Shown: piece by piece, positions 46,523-55,583 of the stretch
Position numbering within the stretch: the stretch's first letter is position 1
Layout of the letters: each line of letters begins with the position of its first letter
Source of the DNA: Bacillus nakamurai
GTDB lineage: Bacteria > Bacillota > Bacilli > Bacillales > Bacillaceae
Length of the DNA stretch: 64,000 nucleotides
Direction of reading: 5' to 3'
Assembly (NCBI RefSeq): GCF_001584325.1
Contig: NZ_LSAZ01000008.1
Coordinates: 1 to 64,000 of the forward strand
The notes under the pieces: generated by a model
What the model was told of the DNA's origin: nothing
The model's input: only the letters and a program-made list of their open reading frames with translations
Databases searched by the model: none
Program-made: the position numbers and the translations under genes

Positions 46523-46537
46523 TGATAATCATTTTCA
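46523..46537 (+). promoter_or_regulatory. Fur box of efeUOB
   Basis: TGATAATCATTTTCA, identical to the Fur box at 20975, located between promoter and ribosome site of efeU. Confidence 0.9.
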
Positions 46538-46554
46538 ACTACAGGAGGTGCATG

Positions 46555-48003
46555 ATGGCGAGGAAGATTGCTTTCATGTTATTCAGCCTGCTCGTCATAT
46601 TCAGCTCTTCAGCTGTGGCGAAAGGCGCTGATCCCATCGCTTCACTTATCAATCTGAATCAGCAAATGATTCAATCTGCAAAGGACGGAGACATACACTC
46701 TGTCGAAAAAACATTTTCGCAATTCAAAACTGTATGGAAAAAGGAAGAACCGAACATCAAAAAAGAAAATACCTCTTCCTATTCGAAAATGAACTCCAAT
46801 ATCGCAATGATTTCTCTTTCTCTGATTAATAAAGACACAAATAAAGTAGAGGCGGAGCTTTCAGATCTTGCTTCCCATTTAGAAACCTACCGGCAGGCCG
46901 TCACGTTAAAGGACGCTGCCAATGGGAACTCAAGGCTTTCACTCTCAGCCTATATTCAAAGCTTAAAAGAAACAAAACAGCTCATAAAGAGCCGTCAAAC
47001 CGCTGAGGCGTCAGCAAAAATCGATCAGCTTGTCACGAATTGGCTGGCGGTGGAAGGTGACGTCGTTTCCCAATCAAAAACGGCGTACACGACCTCAGAG
47101 GAAAATCTGGCGCTGATGAAGGCGGAAGCCGAAATGCACCCGGATCAGGCCATCAAGCATATTGACGAAATGATTCAGCTCCTTGAGCCGATTGCTTCAA
47201 GCAGCTACAGCTGGTGGGACGCCGCCCTCATTCCGGTGCGGGAAGGAATGGAGGCGCTGCTTGTCATTGGCGCGCTGCTGACAATGACAAAAAAAGCGCG
47301 CGTCACTCATTCGACCGCTTGGATTTGGGGCGGTGCGTCTCTCGGCATGCTCGTTTCTCTCTGTGCGGGAATCGGTGTCACACTTTTGTTTTCCTCAAAC
47401 GTATTTGGAGAAAACAATTTCCTGATCGGCGGCGTGACGGGCATTCTGTCAGCAGTTATGCTCCTCTATGTAGGCGTATGGCTTCACCGAAACGCTTCGA
47501 TGGATAAATGGAGAGAAAAAATCAACACCCAAAAAGCGCAAGCGCTGAAAAAAGGAAGCTTGCTCTCCTTTGCGCTGATCGCCTTTCTGGCAGTCGTCAG
47601 GGAAGGGCTTGAGACGGTGATCTTTTTTATCGGCCTCGTCGGAAAGCTGTCTCTTACGGAATTAATAGGGGGAACGGCAGCAGGTCTTCTGATTCTTGCG
47701 GCTGCCGGCTTTCTCATGATTAAGCTCGGAATGCGGATACCGTTAAAGCCGTTCTTTTTACTGTCAATGGCCGTCGTGCTGTATATGTGCGTGAAGTTTC
47801 TCGGCACGGGCGTGCACAGCCTTCAGTTGGCGGATATTCTTCCGTCTGACACAGAAAGCTGGCTGCCGTCAGTATCGTTTCTCGGCATTTATCCGTCGAT
47901 TTACAGCACGATTCCGCAGCTGTTCATCTTCGGCTTTTTAGCCATCGCACTCGTTATGGAAATCATCAAGTTAAAATCAAATAGAAGGGAAGTTGCAAAA
48001 TGA
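46555..48003 (+). CDS. efeU: Elemental iron permease EfeU (YwbL, FTR1 family)
   Basis: Iron permease of 482 residues. A signal peptide (about 1-24) and an extracellular helical domain (about 25-215) precede a seven-helix FTR1-type membrane domain. The two iron-passage motifs are VREGMEALL and VREGLETVIFF, each with the REGxE pattern. With EfeO and EfeB it imports ferric iron produced by ferrous oxidation. ATG at 46555 gives the better spacing (six) to AGGAGG than the tandem ATG at 46552. Overlaps efeO by four bases. Confidence 0.92.
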   Translation: MARKIAFMLFSLLVIFSSSAVAKGADPIASLINLNQQMIQSAKDGDIHSVEKTFSQFKTVWKKEEPNIKKENTSSYSKMNSNIAMISLSLINKDTNKVEAELSDLASHLETYRQAVTLKDAANGNSRLSLSAYIQSLKETKQLIKSRQTAEASAKIDQLVTNWLAVEGDVVSQSKTAYTTSEENLALMKAEAEMHPDQAIKHIDEMIQLLEPIASSSYSWWDAALIPVREGMEALLVIGALLTMTKKARVTHSTAWIWGGASLGMLVSLCAGIGVTLLFSSNVFGENNFLIGGVTGILSAVMLLYVGVWLHRNASMDKWREKINTQKAQALKKGSLLSFALIAFLAVVREGLETVIFFIGLVGKLSLTELIGGTAAGLLILAAAGFLMIKLGMRIPLKPFFLLSMAVVLYMCVKFLGTGVHSLQLADILPSDTESWLPSVSFLGIYPSIYSTIPQLFIFGFLAIALVMEIIKLKSNRREVAK

Positions 48004-49151
48004 AGCATATCCAAAAAGCGGCTGTATCAGCCGGCCTGCTCCTCGCCCTATGTTCGGGCTGCGGAGCGCAGCAGTCAACGGCTGATAAAGGAGCCGAAAA
48101 AAGCAGCGTAAATCAGGAGATCAAAACATCAGTAGACAAAATGGAAGACATTCTGACCAAACTGAATGAGTCCGTCAAAAAAGAAGATCAAAAAGGCATT
48201 CAAAAAAAGGGGAAAGAATTAAACAGCTACTGGCTCTCATTTGAAAACAAAATCCGCACCGATTATCCGTTTGAATATACGGAAATCGAAAAGCACTTGC
48301 AGCCGATTTACACAGAGGCGCAAAAAGATAAGCCTGATACAAATAAAATCAAATCGGAATCCGTATCGCTGACAGCCTCTTTAGAGGAGCTGACAGGCGC
48401 TAAAAAAGACAGCAAAAAAGCCAGTGACCAGCTTACAAAAGCAGCTGGTGAATATAAAACCTATGTAAAAGACCAAAGCGATCAGCTTGTGAAGGCGACT
48501 GAAGCTTTCACAAACGCCATTAAGACCGGCGACATAGATAAAGCAAAAGCACTCTATCCGAAGGCGCGCGTCTATTACGAAAGAATTGAACCGATCGCCG
48601 AAAGCCTCGGAACGCTTGATCCGAAAATCGACGCCAGAGAAAACGACGTGGAAGAAGGAGACAAATGGACGGGCTTCCACAAGCTGGAGAAAGCTTTATG
48701 GAAGGACAAAAAGATTTCTGACGAAAAAGAAACAGCGGCTGTCTTGTTAAAAGATGTAAAAGAGCTGGACGGCTCTATCGCTTCTCTCAAACTGACGCCT
48801 GAACAAATCGTTGCGGGCGCCATGGAGCTTCTGAATGAAGCGGGCATTTCCAAAATCACCGGGGAAGAAGAGCGTTACTCCCGTATTGATTTAGTGGATC
48901 TGGCTGCGAATGTCGAAGGTTCAAAAGCCGTCTATGAAACAGTGAAAAGCGCGCTCGTCAAAGATCATTCTGACGTAACGGAAAAGCTTGATACAGAATT
49001 CAGCGAATTTGAAGTTTTGATGTCGAAATACAAAACAGGCGATCAATCGTATACATCTTATGATAAATTAAGTAAAGACCAAATCAGAGAGATAAGCACA
49101 AAGCTGACGGCTCTTTCTGAAACCATGTCGAAGATTGCCGATGTGCTTTAA
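48000..49151 (+). CDS. efeO: Iron-binding lipoprotein EfeO/EfeM (YwbM)
   Basis: Extracellular lipoprotein of 383 residues. The lipobox LCSGC lies at about residues 17-21. The mature region has an N-terminal helical part and an imelysin-type M75 domain with the HxxE motif in GFHKLEKALW (about residue 225). There is no clear cupredoxin domain, so it is of the short EfeM kind. It supplies iron to EfeU. Gap to efeB 17 nt. Confidence 0.9.
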   Translation: MKHIQKAAVSAGLLLALCSGCGAQQSTADKGAEKSSVNQEIKTSVDKMEDILTKLNESVKKEDQKGIQKKGKELNSYWLSFENKIRTDYPFEYTEIEKHLQPIYTEAQKDKPDTNKIKSESVSLTASLEELTGAKKDSKKASDQLTKAAGEYKTYVKDQSDQLVKATEAFTNAIKTGDIDKAKALYPKARVYYERIEPIAESLGTLDPKIDARENDVEEGDKWTGFHKLEKALWKDKKISDEKETAAVLLKDVKELDGSIASLKLTPEQIVAGAMELLNEAGISKITGEEERYSRIDLVDLAANVEGSKAVYETVKSALVKDHSDVTEKLDTEFSEFEVLMSKYKTGDQSYTSYDKLSKDQIREISTKLTALSETMSKIADVL

Positions 49152-49162
49152 AAGGAGTTTGA

Positions 49163-50417
<1,255 letters not shown>

Positions 50418-50419
<2 letters not shown>

Positions 50420-50447
50420 CACCTTCCCTATGGAGGGTGTTTTTTTT
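50418..50447 (+). terminator. Terminator of efeUOB
   Basis: AACACCTTCC pairs imperfectly with GGAGGGTGTT and is followed by eight T. Confidence 0.8.
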
Positions 50448-50457
50448 GAAAAAACAC

Positions 50458-50486
50458 TTGTAACTTTTTAAGTTACACCTTATGAT
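50458..50486 (+). promoter_or_regulatory. Promoter of ywbO with overlapping palindrome
   Basis: TTGTAA (50458-50463), 17 bases, TATGAT (50481-50486). The perfect inverted repeat TGTAACT-TTTTA-AGTTACA (50459-50477) covers the -35 and spacer, the layout of a repressor operator. The repressor is not identified; MarR/DUF24-type thiol sensors use similar sites. Confidence 0.65.
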
Positions 50487-50512
50487 GAAAAGGATAGGAA
50501 AGGAGATTGAGT

Positions 50513-51115
50513 ATGACAATACAGATAAAAGTATATTCAGATTATGTATGCCCGTTTTGCTTCGTCGGCAAAGCGGCTTTTGAGGAAGCGATAAAGGGAA
50601 AGGACGTGGAGGTGGAATGGATGCCGTTTGAGCTGCGCCCAAGTCCGTCGCCTAAGCTTGATCCCGTAAATGAACCCGCCAAGCAGCAGATGTGGAAAAC
50701 CGCGATTGAACCGATGGCAAAATCTTTAGGGGTGGATATCACGTTTCCCCGCGTATCACCGCATCCGTACACAGATTTGGCCTTTGAAGGATTTCATTTT
50801 GCGAAAGAACAAGGGAAAGGCAGCGAATACCATACACGGGTTTTCCATGCTTTCTTTCAGGAAGAACAAAATATCGGCGACATTGCCGTCTTGACAAAGC
50901 TCGCAGAAGAAATAGGGCTAAACGCCGAGGCATTCAAAGAGGCGCTCGACACGAGAGCCTACAAGCATGTACAGCAGGAAGCGCTCCGCCATGCATATGA
51001 AGAAGCGGGCATCACAGCAGTGCCTACTTTTGTCATTGGTGATGAAAAAGTCCCGGGCGCCGCAAGCAAGGAAACATTTGAACAAATCATTGAGCAGGAA
51101 ATGAATAAACGATAA
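50513..51115 (+). CDS. ywbO: DsbA-family oxidoreductase YwbO (FrnE type)
   Basis: Thioredoxin-fold protein of 200 residues with the active-site motif CPFC in SDYVCPFCFVGKAAF and the cis-proline in ITAVPTFVIGD. An all-helical insertion lies between. FrnE-type proteins are cytoplasmic disulfide oxidoreductases or isomerases, some linked to polyketide chemistry or oxidative stress. No signal peptide. ATG at 50513 has AGGAGAT before it. Own promoter with palindromic operator; next to the peroxidase efeB. Confidence 0.88.
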   Translation: MTIQIKVYSDYVCPFCFVGKAAFEEAIKGKDVEVEWMPFELRPSPSPKLDPVNEPAKQQMWKTAIEPMAKSLGVDITFPRVSPHPYTDLAFEGFHFAKEQGKGSEYHTRVFHAFFQEEQNIGDIAVLTKLAEEIGLNAEAFKEALDTRAYKHVQQEALRHAYEEAGITAVPTFVIGDEKVPGAASKETFEQIIEQEMNKR

Positions 51116-51122
51116 ACGAACA

Positions 51123-51149
51123 AAAAGCCCTCTGACGCAGAGGGCTTTT
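51123..51149. terminator. Bidirectional terminator after ywbO
   Basis: Twelve-base inverted repeat AAAAGCCCTCTG / CAGAGGGCTTTT with a three-base loop. Serves ywbO and the converging glycosyltransferase. Confidence 0.85.
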
Positions 51150-51153
51150 CCGT

Positions 51154-51825
51154 TTAGCCGGGTGTGATATAGTGCCTCACAAATGTTTGTCTGTCCGCTT
51201 CATAAGCCTCAGCGTCAAATGAATCACCGCAAAAGTGAAGGCACCAAGGATCTTTTTGGCATGCCACTCCGACGGTATAGCCGCGGCGCTGAAATTCAAG
51301 AGATTGCGACGTATCGTAAAAATGAAAGCCGCCAAACAGATCCTCCCGCCACTTCACATCGTATTGAGTTGCCATTAATAAACCGTCTACTGCTGCAGCA
51401 GGCGTAAACAGGCTGTTTGTCCCGCTGCCGTGATCGAATTGAAGGGTGTGATAGGAATGACCCCGATATTCAATGACCTTTCCCGCCCGCTGACCGCTTT
51501 CCCACCATATGCCGCCCGCCGGCAGTGTCTCACAGCCCGCCACACCGAGAAGCCCCAGCTCCGGATGGGATTGAAATATGTGAAGCATGTCAGACAGAAA
51601 ATCGCGATGAATAATAAATGTATCCTGGTGTAAATAGATTTTATATGTGGAAGGACGTTTCAATGCTTTGTTATAAGAGGATGCCATGCTTTGTGAATCA
51701 TATATCGGCATAATGTCAAGGGAGTATGAAGGGGGAACGGTAAGCTGCATAATATGGATTTTGCACCGGCTGTAAAGCGATTCATCATTAACACAGACGA
51801 CAAACAGGAACGAGTATTGATCCAT
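51154..51825 (-). CDS. GT2-like glycosyltransferase of an accessory pair
   Basis: Protein of 223 residues resembling the short 'glycosyltransferase-like family' (GT-A fold). Visible: SYSLDIMPIYDSQSMASSYNKAL (partly: DSQSMASSYNKAL), the metal-binding stretch KIYLHQDTFII where HQD replaces DxD, LLGVAGCETLP, and FGGFHFYDTSQSLEFQRRGY. No signal or membrane segment. The acceptor is unknown. Its ATG overlaps the stop of the methyltransferase gene (TAATG), so the pair was one translational unit. The pair sits where B. subtilis has ywcA/ywcB, suggesting a lineage-specific locus. Confidence 0.7.
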   Translation of the reverse strand: MDQYSFLFVVCVNDESLYSRCKIHIMQLTVPPSYSLDIMPIYDSQSMASSYNKALKRPSTYKIYLHQDTFIIHRDFLSDMLHIFQSHPELGLLGVAGCETLPAGGIWWESGQRAGKVIEYRGHSYHTLQFDHGSGTNSLFTPAAAVDGLLMATQYDVKWREDLFGGFHFYDTSQSLEFQRRGYTVGVACQKDPWCLHFCGDSFDAEAYEADRQTFVRHYITPG

Positions 51826-52504
51826 TACAAGCTCCTTCCCGCCTCAATCACATATTGATAGGCGGATGCTTCTGTCAGAAAGTCATGCCTTATGCCAAGC
51901 TGCACACAAACTTCATGCAATGAAGAAATGGCCTGCTGATAGGAGGGGTGGTCAACGCGAATGGCCTCAATGCTTTTTATCTCATAGCCGCCAGCTTTAA
52001 ATAACGAGACGAGCTCTTCGCGGGTAAAAAAACGCAAGTGGGTTTGATCCATTAAACCGGCGTCTCTGTATGTCCATTTGCCGGCTAAAAGCTCAGCACC
52101 ACTGACATGTGCCCGACGTTCGGTACGCATGTGAGAACTGTGCCGTCTTTTTTTAAATAGGGACGAAGCTTTTTAAGCACTGACCAAGGATCGACAAGAT
52201 GCTCCAGCACATCCCCGAACAGAATGCAGTCGAATTGCTCGTCATTGTACGGCAGAACGGCGGATTCAATATCTCCGCAAAGCACATGGCTCAATTTTGT
52301 TTCTGCTTTTTGAGCGGCTTCAGGAAACGCCTCAATACCGTAAACCGTTATTCCCCGGTCTTCAAGCGCTGCGCCTAAATTCCCCGCGCCGCAGCCGACA
52401 TCAAGCACGGTTTGCCAGCTTCCGTTTATTTTTTTCAATAAATAAGGGTTCAGGCCGTCATAATATTGCTGTTTCTTTTCATCATAAAAGGGATTCGTAT
52501 TCAT
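51825..52504 (-). pseudogene. Class I SAM-dependent methyltransferase, frameshifted
   Basis: The 5' part (52085-52504) encodes a Rossmann methyltransferase start with SAM motif I TVLDVGCGAGNLGAALEDRG, motif II GIEAF, and IV FDCILFGDVLEHLVDPW. It ends after PNVGHMSVV in a stop at 52085. The 3' part, in the next frame, continues ELLAGKWTYRDAGLMDQTH and LRFFTREEL to 51825. The family reads PNVGH-x-SVxxELLxGxWxYxxxGLLDxTHxRFFT, so one base is missing between GTGGTG and CTGAGCTT. There is no homopolymer at the site. Joined length would be about 226 residues. Translation would have been coupled to the glycosyltransferase downstream. Confidence 0.75.
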
Positions 52505-52686
52505 CTGTGTATCACCTCATAATACACAAGATATGTAGCGGGGGGATCGTGTATAACCATGTTTGGCGTTCGATAGCGGAATATGGCGGGAATGGCTGTC
52601 CGGCGTTCTCTGTGCAGATGTCTCCCCTGAGACTGCGGTTTTTGTGAAAACTCAGGTGCGGCTGGCGGTTAAAAGCATAAATTAAA
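52505..52686. other. Intergenic region without recognised gene
   Basis: About 180 bases between the methyltransferase start and slrA end. The only signal is the ribosome site GAGGTGAT of the methyltransferase; no conserved frame or hairpin stood out. Confidence 0.3.
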
Positions 52687-52720
52687 AGGATCCGCCTCAA
52701 ATATTACGGCTGGCGGATGG
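52687..52720 (-). terminator. Possible terminator overlapping the slrA end
   Basis: On the minus strand ATCCGCC pairs with GGCGGAT across a 16-base loop containing the last slrA codons, followed by CCTTTTAATTT. Confidence 0.45.
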
Positions 52721-52865
52721 TGTTTTTCATTAGTGTTTTTTTCTTCACCGCTTTTTCAGCATTTAAAAATCGCCTCACATCGTCAATGTGTAAACCCATG
52801 ATTCTAGCTTCTTGAATCAACAAATGCCAATCTTGATCTACATCCTTCAGTGCATGAGTTTTCAT
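52704..52865 (-). CDS. slrA: SinI-family antirepressor SlrA
   Basis: Small protein of 53 residues with a SinI-type dimerisation helix, seen in LDQDW-like DVDQDWHLLIQEARIMGL and HIDDVRRFLNAE. SlrA is a SinI paralogue that binds SinR/SlrR and shifts cells toward matrix gene expression and chaining. ATG at 52865 follows GGAGGTTCTT; the longer frame to 52928 is not needed. Divergent from the TetR gene ywcC, which represses slrA in B. subtilis. Confidence 0.88.
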   Translation of the reverse strand: MKTHALKDVDQDWHLLIQEARIMGLHIDDVRRFLNAEKAVKKKTLMKNTIRQP

Positions 52866-53044
52866 AAGAACCTCCAATTGAAAAATTGTTTTGCCCAGCA
52901 ATAAGCAGCAATGTATAACAAATTTCACACATAGTTTCCCGGTAATCCCAAAATGAAGATGTTTTCACCTACCTATTCCCTAAAAAACTTACTGAAATAC
53001 CCAAAATCCTTCAAGAATTCTTACATATAATAATAAACAAATAA

Positions 53045-53062
53045 ATACTGACTGGATAGTAT
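53045..53062. promoter_or_regulatory. Candidate YwcC operator
   Basis: ATACTGACTGGATAGTAT has matching ends ATACT/AGTAT in the slrA-ywcC divergent region. TetR repressors bind such imperfect palindromes; YwcC is known to repress slrA. Confidence 0.4.
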
Positions 53063-53199
53063 GTAAATAAAAATAAATCATCCGACCTATTAAGATTTAC
53101 CCTTTAAACGCCGACTAGCACAATCTTTTTGCAGAAAAAATACCGCTAAAGAATGATTCGGTGTAAGATAAAGTGAAGATCAAATAGCTGGAGTAAAAA

Positions 53200-53823
53200 A
53201 TGAAAAAAAACAAATTTCAAATTAAGAGAGAAGAAACATTTGAAAGTTTTATTGACGCAGGCCTTCATTTGTTAATTGACCGAGCTTACGATACAGTATC
53301 GATAGATGAAATCAGCAAAGCCGCGGGCTTTAGCAAAGGTGCGTTTTACGTTCATTTTGAAAGCAAAGAAGATTTCCTGAAGCATTTGTTAGACAGGCGT
53401 CAGATCAAAAAAAGAATCATTACCGGCTATCTCGACGAAATAGAACGGCAATCAGCCAGGCCGCTGACACTTTATGAAGCGGCAAGAAGCGCGGCTGACT
53501 TGCTGATGCATCTTATTAACAGCAAACCAGCATGGAACATCGTATCCTTTGCCCTTCACATGCCCAATTACAAGGTGGTACGGGAATATGAAGCCTATAT
53601 CCGTCTTTACGAGCTATGGATTGAAGAAAGCTGCTTGTACATAAATTGGCTCAAATCGAGAAATTTAATAGAAGAACAAATTGATACGGAATACACCGCC
53701 AGAATGATGTGCGCGCTCATTGACGGCATAATTAAGCAATCAAACGTGCTGGGGCGCCCCGTCACCTTCCGCAGCCTGTTTGACGCGCTCTCTGTTTTCT
53801 TCAGTAACAGAAAATCAGGTTAA
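53200..53823 (+). CDS. ywcC: TetR-family regulator YwcC
   Basis: TetR-type repressor of 207 residues. The N-terminal helix-turn-helix is VSIDEISKAAGFSKGAFYVHF followed by ESKEDFLKHLL (about residues 30-65). The C-terminal ligand domain is helical. In B. subtilis YwcC represses slrA, connecting an unknown signal to biofilm control. The ribosome site before 53200 is weak (CTGGAGTAAAAA). Intergenic distance to slrA is 334 nt. Confidence 0.85.
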   Translation: MKKNKFQIKREETFESFIDAGLHLLIDRAYDTVSIDEISKAAGFSKGAFYVHFESKEDFLKHLLDRRQIKKRIITGYLDEIERQSARPLTLYEAARSAADLLMHLINSKPAWNIVSFALHMPNYKVVREYEAYIRLYELWIEESCLYINWLKSRNLIEEQIDTEYTARMMCALIDGIIKQSNVLGRPVTFRSLFDALSVFFSNRKSG

Positions 53824-53881
53824 CGATCATCTTCATTTGACAAAAGGTTTAGAAAAGTTTTTCAGAAAGCGAGGAACTGAC

Positions 53882-54289
53882 ATGCGTTATAGAGAAATTA
53901 TGATGTATATCATTATGGGTGTCTTCACGACGATCGTGAACATCGTGAGTTTTTATGTGCTGGCTGAAACGTTTCAAATGGATTATAAGATGGCAACGGT
54001 CGCCGCTTGGGTTTTATCCGTTCTATTTGCATATGTCACGAATAAACTGTATGTATTTCAGCAAAAAACAGCCGGAATGCGGAGCCTGCTGAAAGAACTG
54101 GCTGCCTTTTTCAGTGTGCGCGTACTGTCTCTCGGTATTGATCTGGCCATGATGATTCTTTTAGTCAGCCAATTTCATATGAATGAAACATTGGCCAAAA
54201 TTGCCGATAACGTGATTATCGTAGTCGTCAACTATGTTGCGAGCAAGTGGATCGTATTCAGAAAAACAAAGGAAGAAGGCGTATCATAG
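53882..54289 (+). CDS. gtcA: GtrA-family membrane protein GtcA
   Basis: Small membrane protein of 135 residues with four helices, GtrA/DPMS family, including YIIMGVFTTIVNIVSFYVL and VTNKLYVFQ, and the closing NYVASKWIVFRK. Such proteins are thought to flip lipid-linked sugars for decoration of teichoic acids. ATG at 53882 follows GCGAGGAA; the longer frame from 53780 overlaps ywcC. It leads the gtcA-galK-galT group, consistent with galactose use in wall polymers. Confidence 0.82.
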   Translation: MRYREIMMYIIMGVFTTIVNIVSFYVLAETFQMDYKMATVAAWVLSVLFAYVTNKLYVFQQKTAGMRSLLKELAAFFSVRVLSLGIDLAMMILLVSQFHMNETLAKIADNVIIVVVNYVASKWIVFRKTKEEGVS

Positions 54290-54338
54290 GGATTTCTTTT
54301 GCCGCCCTGGGGGAATGAGAAACGGGAAGGGGATGCGT

Positions 54339-55583
54339 ATGAGACAAGATATAAAGAAAGCGTTTTCTGATGTGTTTGGAAAAACGGAGGAGCTCCGTGT
54401 TTTCTTTGCGCCGGGAAGGGTGAACCTTATCGGGGAGCATACGGATTATAACGGCGGCTACGTGTTTCCATGTGCGCTGACAATCGGTACATACGCGGCT
54501 GTCAGAGAAAGAGGGGACAGACTCGTCAGGATGTATTCAGAGAATTTTAAGGAAGATGGCATAAAGGAATGCAGTCTCGATGATATTCGTTATAAAGAAG
54601 AAGACGGGTGGGCCAATTATCCGAAAGGCGTAATGGCTGAATACCTCGGCAGCGGTTTCTCCCTTCCTCACGGCTTTGACATTGTATTTTGGGGAAACAT
54701 TCCGAACGGCGCCGGGCTGTCATCCTCGGCCTCGATAGAGCTTGTAACGGCGGTGATCTTTAATCAAAGCCATCATCTTCAGGCGGACATGCTTGATTTG
54801 GTGAAGATGGCCCAAGCGGCGGAAAATTCCTTTATCGGGGTAAACTGCGGAATTATGGATCAATTCGCAATCGGAATGGGGAAGAAACATCATGCCATGC
54901 TCTTGGATTGTGACACGCTTTCCTATGAATATGCGAAGCTCAATATGTCGGGGCTGTCTCTGGTGATCGCGAATACGAACAAAAAACGCTCTCTCGCAGG
55001 GTCAGGCTACAATAAGAGGCGGCAGGAATGCCGGGAAGCACTTCAGGATCTGCAAAAGCACCTTTCTATTCAATCACTGGGAGAACTCGCTCCTTCCGCT
55101 TTTGACACCCGCGCCGGGCTGATTCAGAACGAAACAAACAGGCGGCGGGCGAAACACGCCGTTTATGAAAATTACCGCGCGAAAAAGACAGCCGAAATGT
55201 TCAGCAAAAATGAGCTCGGGCAAATCGGTGAGCTGATGAGGGAGTCTCATCTTTCGTTACGGCATGATTATGAGGTGACAAGCCCGGAGCTTGATGCGCT
55301 GGCAGAAGCGGCCTGGAGCCACGGCGGGGTTATCGGGTCAAGAATGACGGGAGCCGGTTTTGGCGGCTGCACGATCAGTATCGTAAAGGAAGACGCGGTT
55401 CAGGATTTTATTGAAACAGCCGGAGCCCGGTATAAGGAGCAGACAGGGAGGAAAGCCGATTTTTATACGGCGGACATCGGAGCGGGAGCGAGAGAACTGA
55501 AGGAGGATGATTATGGCGATTCAGGAACATGTGGAACGTTTGATCCGATACGGCCTGCAAAAAGAACTGATTTCACTCCTTGA
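54339..55583 (+). CDS. galK: Galactokinase GalK, with C-terminal extension
   Basis: GHMP-family kinase phosphorylating galactose at O1, 414 residues from the chosen start (usual length about 390). Motifs: PGRVNLIGEHTDYNGGYVFP near residue 27 (partly: GRVNLIGEHTDYN), ATP loop GAGLSSSASIELV, and RMTGAGFGGCTISIV. The last ~24 codons (after ARELKEDDYG) read through into galT DNA, overlapping it by 71 nt, and are not family sequence. The ATG at 54339 has GGGAAGGGG upstream. Confidence 0.88.
   Translation: MRQDIKKAFSDVFGKTEELRVFFAPGRVNLIGEHTDYNGGYVFPCALTIGTYAAVRERGDRLVRMYSENFKEDGIKECSLDDIRYKEEDGWANYPKGVMAEYLGSGFSLPHGFDIVFWGNIPNGAGLSSSASIELVTAVIFNQSHHLQADMLDLVKMAQAAENSFIGVNCGIMDQFAIGMGKKHHAMLLDCDTLSYEYAKLNMSGLSLVIANTNKKRSLAGSGYNKRRQECREALQDLQKHLSIQSLGELAPSAFDTRAGLIQNETNRRRAKHAVYENYRAKKTAEMFSKNELGQIGELMRESHLSLRHDYEVTSPELDALAEAAWSHGGVIGSRMTGAGFGGCTISIVKEDAVQDFIETAGARYKEQTGRKADFYTADIGAGARELKEDDYGDSGTCGTFDPIRPAKRTDFTP

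Noticed and set aside
52687-52720. Hairpin at the slrA end as an attachment site of an island
   Set aside because: No second copy of the sequence was noticed at the other side of the glycosyltransferase pair; a terminator explains it better.
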